Source: Opisthocomus hoazin
Lineage: Eukaryota > Chordata > Aves > Opisthocomiformes > Opisthocomidae
DNA: 64,000 bases
Direction: 5' to 3'
Assembly (NCBI RefSeq): GCF_030867145.1
Contig: NC_134418.1
Location: 2,724,802-2,788,801 of the forward strand
The translations under genes and the position numbers were made by a program. Of the stretch, positions 59,388 to 64,000 are shown in pieces (within the stretch, counting starts at the first letter, position 1; each line of letters starts with the position of its first letter). The notes under the pieces are model-generated. The model did not search any database and was not told the DNA's origin. It saw only the letters and a program-made list of their open reading frames with translations.

Positions 59388-60523
59388 CTGAGGCAACGAA
59401 ACAAAACGGTCACAGGAACGAACCCTTCCACCGCTGCCGAGAGAAACCCTCCAAGCCGCAAAATGAGTATCATTTTTTGAGCTCTTCTTAAGAAAAGCAA
59501 AGTAGAAAGGCGTTTTGGCTTAAGAGATTAAACTCTAGCGGCGATTCGGAAATAAGCTTTTAAATATTGTACGTTTTATTGCAAGCAACTGCAGCAGAAA
59601 AAGGTGGGAATCAGAAGCGTGGGTATTAATGGATGTGAAACCCGTAATACTGAGAGAGGTGTCTTTCTCTGCACCGGCAGATGTGCTGGAATAAACCCTG
59701 AGAGCACAGGTCCACGGAGGTTCTGGTGTGCTTCCCGGACACCCGCCACCTCTCCAACCTCCTCCCGGCAGATCCGCAGAGAAACCACTGTACCACAGCT
59801 CACAACCAAACCGCCCCATCTCGGACCCAGCTCATGCTCCTTGATTGATCCTCTGCTTCACCGTGCTCACCGGGCACTGGAGAAACCCCAGTTAAATCAC
59901 CACCTGCCCAGGAGATCACGTCTCAGTGCCCTGACATCAGGTTGAAGTAACAAAAGGTGGGAACAACAAAGCCTTAAGCCGGATGGAGAAAATTTCTCAG
60001 TTCAGAGCTGCCAAGAGCAGAGCACAGACGCTTTGAAAGGACTTGACGTCTCCCTACAAACAGAGCTGGGAATGAAGGGGAACAGGCTGGGAGAGGAGTT
60101 ACCTCCATAAGTAACTACTGCAGACCTGTCTGGACCAGACAACTCTTTATCCCCAGCCATAAATTAAAGTGTACTCCAGATATCAACTGTTCCTCCATCA
60201 ACTGACCCAAGAAATGGAATCAAACCTCAGGTCGGAAGCTGGCAGGGCCCAAGCTAGCTAGCTTAAACCGACCCGAGCACCTCCTCAGCTGTGGTGTGGC
60301 TCCAGGAATTGCTGTGAGATCAACTCTGAAAGGGTCAGGCGAATCTGTGAGGCTGGGGAAGGAGCACGGAGTTACTGCCAAGCCAGTGGAGACAACAATA
60401 TTCCTCACCTGACTGTCCCGGTGGTGGTATACCCCCAAGTCCTCGAGGCAGCCTCACAAACACGGAGAGGACGGCTGCTTTGTTCCCGAAGCAGGGCTCC
60501 AGCGCTATCGGCTTCGGTACCGT
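59263..60523 (-). CDS. ATRN: Attractin (ATRN), last two coding exons (C-terminal cytoplasmic tail)
   Basis: These are the 3' coding exons of attractin, a large single-pass membrane glycoprotein with CUB, EGF-like, kelch and lectin-like extracellular parts; in mammals it modifies agouti/melanocortin signalling and is needed for myelin maintenance. Only the cytoplasmic C-terminus lies here. On the minus strand exon 60523-60409 encodes TVPKPIALEPCFGNKAAV and continues LSVFVRLPRGLGGIPPPGQS. Exon 59387-59263 encodes LAVASALVDISQQMPIAYKE, then KSGAIRNRKQQPPAQPGTCI and TGA. The frame joins across a GT-AG intron of 1,021 bp. CFGNKAAVLSVFVRLPRG fits ATRN, not its paralogue ATRNL1. Upstream exons, including the transmembrane segment, lie beyond 64,000. 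The gene converges on GFRA4, the same neighbour relation as on human 20p13. Confidence 0.97.
59388..60408 (-). other. ATRN: ATRN last intron
   Basis: A 1,021-bp phase-1 intron on the minus strand, with donor GTGAGG and acceptor GCCTCAG. No repeat copy recognised. Confidence 0.9.
60409..60523 (-). CDS. ATRN: ATRN penultimate coding exon
   Basis: Read on the minus strand, this 115-bp exon follows an acceptor CTCGCTGCAG and starts with ACG (phase 0). It encodes 38 residues ending PPPGQS plus one base, with donor TCAG/GTGAGG at 60409/60408. The PKPIALEPC and VRLPRGLGG wording is the highly conserved attractin tail. Confidence 0.96.
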
Positions 60524-60905
60524 CTGCAGCGAGGGAAGGCAGAGGAGAAAAACCAGTGTTAGACGGCGTGTGACACCCTCCCTCTTCCCCCAGCGCCGTC
60601 GTTTGCAGATCGTACAGGCTTCAGGGCACGAAGCGCGTTTCTGCGCTTGGCAAATATCCAGCGCGTAGCTAGCGAAGCTAAAACCAATGTCAGTAACAAT
60701 CAAAACCCTACTCATTGCAAAAAAACACATCTACTTAATAAAAATCCAGCTATTAAAAAGCCAAGCACTGCACAAGCCTTGTAGTTCTCCCCTAAATTTA
60801 ATAACTAAGGAGCAGCTTATGCTAAATAACAGTATGGAGGTTTTTTTTCCTTCAAACCCATCAGCAGCGTATCCCAAACACCGGCACGTCACCGCTGGGT
60901 CACCG

Positions 60906-61636
60906 GGCAAGGGCAGGGTCCTGCACCTGGGGAGGAACAACCCCAGGCACCAGTACAGGCTGGGGCGGCCCTGCTGGAGAGCAGCTCTGTGGAGAGGGAC
61001 TGGGAGTGCTGGGGGACGACAGGGTGACCATGAGCCAGCAGCGTGCCCTGGCTGCCAAGGAGGGCAATGGGATCCTGGGGTGCATGAGGAGGAGTGTGGG
61101 CAGCAGGGCGAGGGAGGTTCTCCTCCCCCTCTGCTCTGCCCTGGGGAGGCCCCATCTGCAGTCCTGTGTCCAGTTCTGGGCTCCCCAGTTCAAGAAAGAT
61201 GAGGAGCTACTGGAGAGAGTCCAGCGGAGGGCTACGAGGATGATGAGGGGGCTGGAGCATCTCTCCTACGAGGAGAGGCTGAGGGAGCTGGGCTTGTTCA
61301 GCCTGGAGAAGAGAAGGTTGAGAGGGGACCTATAGATATGCCTCTGAATATCTGCAGGGTGGGGGTCAGGAGGACGGGGCAAGGGGCAACGGGCACAAAC
61401 TGAAGCAGAGGAAGCTCCAGCTGAAGATGAGGAAGAACTTCTTCCCTCTGAGGGTGACGGAGCCCTGGCCCAGGCTGCCCAGGGAGGCTGTGGAGTCTCC
61501 TTCTCTGGAGATATTCCAGCCCCGCCTGGCCGCGGTGCTGTGCAGCCTGCTCTGGGTGACCCTGCTTGGGCAGGGGGTTGGGCTGGGTGACCCCCAGAGG
61601 TCCCTGCCAACCCCTGCCATGCTGGGATTCTGTGAC
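60906..61636 (+). mobile_element. CR1 LINE in ATRN intron, internally deleted
   Basis: It starts around GGGCAGGGTCCTGCACCTGG and reads CCAGCAGCGTGCCCTGGC and GTCCAGTTCTGGGCTCCCC. It ends GCTGGGATTCTGTGACTC. Compared with the copy at 47.9 kb it lacks about 40 bases around 61,378-61,381 (GGACGGGGC joins directly to AAGGGGCAACGGG). Confidence 0.94.
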
Positions 61637-62611
61637 TCACTGCGACTTGGTGGTTCAACTTGTGTTTCCAGAGTTTACCTCCACGTAACACCTTCAGAGC
61701 ACCGCATGCAGTAACACTGTAAAGAACACCAACCCCCAAACCGCTCTCTCTTTCGCCACTGTTTCCTCTAAGCTGCGTTCCCCCATTTTTGTCCTTTCTG
61801 TTCTTTCCCAAGGGGTCCTGCTCACTTTCCAGTCGCTTCTAGACCGCTCTGGACGATGCTCTCGGGCAGCTGGTTGCTCTGGGAGCTGAAAGTGCGTTAG
61901 GAAGTCTACTGGCTTGTACTGTCCTGTTTTAAACTGGACAGCAGAGGATTCAGCCGAGCAGAGGCCCGGTTTGTGATCCTGGCTCCGGATCTGGTTTCAG
62001 TGACCTGGCGAAGGGCAGATGGGCTCTTCTTCTACTACTCTTCAGGAGCAGTCCGAAGACGGACTACTCTTAACACGCCTTACTGAAGCCATTTTACTTT
62101 GAATACGAGTATTTCACACTTACATGGACGCTAAATGAAGTTTTCAGGTAAAATGTGAATTAAAATAAAAAGGGAAGCCAGCTTTCTCCCACCCTGGAGA
62201 AGCAGGGGACCGGATCCCTTGCTGACCCTCAGAGGCTCTGAACATCACCCTCCCACTGTACTGTTGTGAAGATTCGATTTGAATGATCAACAGCTAATTT
62301 CAATACATTATTAGAAAGACAAAATGCAACGGCCCAGCCCAGAAACAAAAATCTGTTCTCAACAGAGCCAGGTGCCGACCCCACACACAATTAACAATTA
62401 ATTAACCCCAAAATAAGCCAGTGCTTTTTCCACTGGTGAACTGAAACCCCAATTACACGCAACCAGCGTTATTGTGGGATGGTACAACAGTCTGATGGGG
62501 ATGCAAGTCTAAGTCCATGAGTACTGCTACAAGAGAGGGCCTTCTTTTGTTCCACGTAAGCAAAAAAAGCTAAGAAACAGATTTTACCCAGTATGTTCAG
62601 TGGAGAGGGGC

Positions 62612-62899
62612 TTTTCACAAGGGTGTGCAGTGATAGGACAAGGGGGAACGGCTCTAAACTAAAAGAGGGCAGATTTAGATGAGATATTAGGAAGAAATTC
62701 TTCCCCGTGAGGGTGGTGAAACCCTGGCCCAGGCTGCCCAGAGAAGCTGTGGCTGCCCCCTCCCTGGCAGGGTTCAAGGCCAGGTTGGATGGAGCTCTGA
62801 GCAACCTGGGCTGGTGGAAGATGTCCCTGCTCATGGCAGGGGGGTTGGAAGCAGATGGTCTTTAAGGTCCCTTCCAATCCAAACCATTCCATGATTCTT
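62612..62899 (+). mobile_element. CR1 LINE tail fragment in ATRN intron
   Basis: It runs from GTGATAGGACAAGGGGGAAC through TTAGGAAGAAATTCTTCCCC and GCTGGTGGAAGATGTCCC to the tail CCATTCCATGATTCTTG. Confidence 0.92.
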
Positions 62900-63638
62900 G
62901 TATAGTATGGACAAATTCTACCCTGGTATTAACGAAATAATTATTGCTTTTTCCAGTAGGCATAAAACTGTACGACTGTACTTAAATGCTCAACAGAAAC
63001 TCAATACAATGCAAGACACTGAAAAAACCGAACAGGAGTCAAACAACGCTATGAAATTACTGCTGCTCAATGAAAAAGGAGATGACAGTAAGGAAAACGA
63101 AACTTAAAACTGTTTTCATATCTCATATTTACTGGAACGATCGCAACCACAATTTGTTCGTCTGTGCAAGGTAGATAAATACATATTCTGCAGGCTGTAG
63201 CGATGTAAGCTGCCGTCTGCCTGGTTGACAACTGCAGATTTCATCATCTTCTCCCCACCTCCACCAAAGGGGTCGAACCCCAACGCTCTTCCCACAAAGC
63301 AACCGAGCATGCCCTGGCGCTGTATCCCACGGGCGACTCAATTACCGGAGGTAATGGAGAGAGCACAGCGAAGGCAACGGCAGAAATACAGCCCAGGGGC
63401 GTCTGGCGCGTGAGTGGGAGCGTGCACCGAGCGCAAAGTTTATTTTCATCTTGGAAAGAGCCAAGGACAGTACTTACTCCGCTGTTCATAAAACAGTCCT
63501 GCGGAACCCAAGCGTGGTGCCTGGGAATTACGGCGAGCAATCGCGCTCGTCCTCAGTGGTGAGAGCAGCAAAGACCAAGCAGAGCAGTAGCAGCGAGGAG
63601 AAGAGAAGGAAGAAGGATCAACCAAACAAGGCTCAAAA

Positions 63639-63709
63639 ATGATCCGAGGGCTGGAACCCCTCTGCTGTGAGGAAAGGCTGAGGGAGCTGGGGCTGTTCAG
63701 CCTGGAGAA
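63639..63709 (+). mobile_element. Older CR1 fragment interrupted by a younger copy
   Basis: About 70 bases of CR1 (ATGATCCGAGGGCTGGAACC to TTCAGCCTGGAGAA) are followed directly by an upstream part of the CR1 consensus. The same consensus block (GGCTGAGGGAGCTGG) therefore appears twice, at about 63,677 and 63,790. Confidence 0.75.
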
Positions 63710-64000
63710 AGATGAGGAGCGACTGGAGAGAGTCCAGTGGAGGGCTAAGAGGATGAGGAGGGGACTGGAGCATCTCTCCTAGGAGGAGAGGCTGAGGGAG
63801 CTGGGCTTGTTCAGCCTGGAGAAGAGAAGCCTGAGAGGGGACCTTCAAAATGCCTCTAAATATCTGCAGGGTGGGTGTCAGGAGGACGGGGCCAGACTCT
63901 TTGCAGTGGTGCCCAGTGACAGGACAAGGGGCAACGGGCACAAACTGAAGCAGAGGAAGCTCCAGCTGAAGATGAGGAAGAACTTCTTCCCTCTGAGGGT
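63710..64000 (+). mobile_element. CR1 LINE 3' fragment, cut by the window end
   Basis: It starts GATGAGGAGCGACTGGAGAG and continues GGAGCATCTCTCCTAGGAGG and AGATGAGGAAGAACTTCTTC to the last base. It is the same subfamily as the copies at 37.4, 47.9 and 60.9 kb. Confidence 0.92.

Larger units (their letters stand above)
60524..64000 (-). other. ATRN: ATRN intron (continues past window)
   Basis: On the minus strand this precedes the penultimate coding exon. No earlier ATRN exon was found up to 64,000. It contains three CR1 insertions, all in plus orientation, antisense to ATRN. Confidence 0.8.

Noticed and set aside
59263..60523. Assignment to ATRNL1 (attractin-like 1)
   Set aside because: The tail reads CFGNKAAVLSVFVRLPRGLGG and ends QPPAQPGTCI, as in ATRN; ATRNL1 differs at several of these positions.
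1..64000. tRNA, rRNA, microRNA, CRISPR or operon-type features
   Set aside because: None was recognised by eye on either strand, and prokaryotic feature types are not expected in this eukaryotic window. A covariance-model scan would be needed to exclude small RNAs.

Overview
This is a vertebrate nuclear window, almost certainly from a bird. Two kinds of evidence support that. At least a dozen 5'-truncated CR1 LINEs end in the bird/reptile-type tail built of ATTCTATG-like repeats. The window also carries a GDNF-family receptor alpha gene that matches the three-domain avian GFRA4. I cannot name the species. A few GFRA4 residues differ from the chicken protein as I remember it, which suggests a bird other than chicken, but I could not check this.

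Layout. 1-28,470: no convincing coding exon. It holds CR1 copies at about 3.64-4.07 kb (minus), 12.3-13.4 kb (plus, with a reverse-transcriptase remnant), 15.9-17.0 kb (minus, very old) and 20.4-20.6 kb (plus). It is either the 5' flank or a long first intron of GFRA4. 28,471-43,334 (plus): seven GT-AG exons of GFRA4, covering all three cysteine-rich domains and the GPI-anchor signal; the small signal-peptide exon 1 was not found. 43,335-53,880: GFRA4 3' UTR and/or intergenic DNA, with CR1 copies at 47.9, 49.3 and 52.7-53.6 kb and an old CR1-like fragment near 46.0 kb. About 53,880-59,262 (minus): AT-rich, repeat-poor sequence read as the long 3' UTR of ATRN. 59,263-60,523 (minus): the last two coding exons of ATRN (attractin). 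60,524-64,000: the next ATRN intron, with three CR1 insertions, one of them running off the window and apparently nested in an older copy.

GFRA4 and ATRN are transcribed convergently, tail to tail, as in the human 20p13 neighbourhood. Nothing indicates that they act in one pathway: GFRA4 is a GPI-anchored co-receptor for a GDNF-family ligand (persephin in mammals) that signals through RET, and attractin is a single-pass membrane protein linked in mammals to agouti/melanocortin signalling. No RNA genes, CRISPR arrays, operons or prokaryotic features were seen. The most interesting points are the ancestral three-domain GFRA4 with large introns, an immediate in-frame stop in intron 7 that would give a soluble receptor if the intron is retained, the very long inferred ATRN 3' UTR, and a layered CR1 record. 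I found no convincing evidence of a previously undescribed system.
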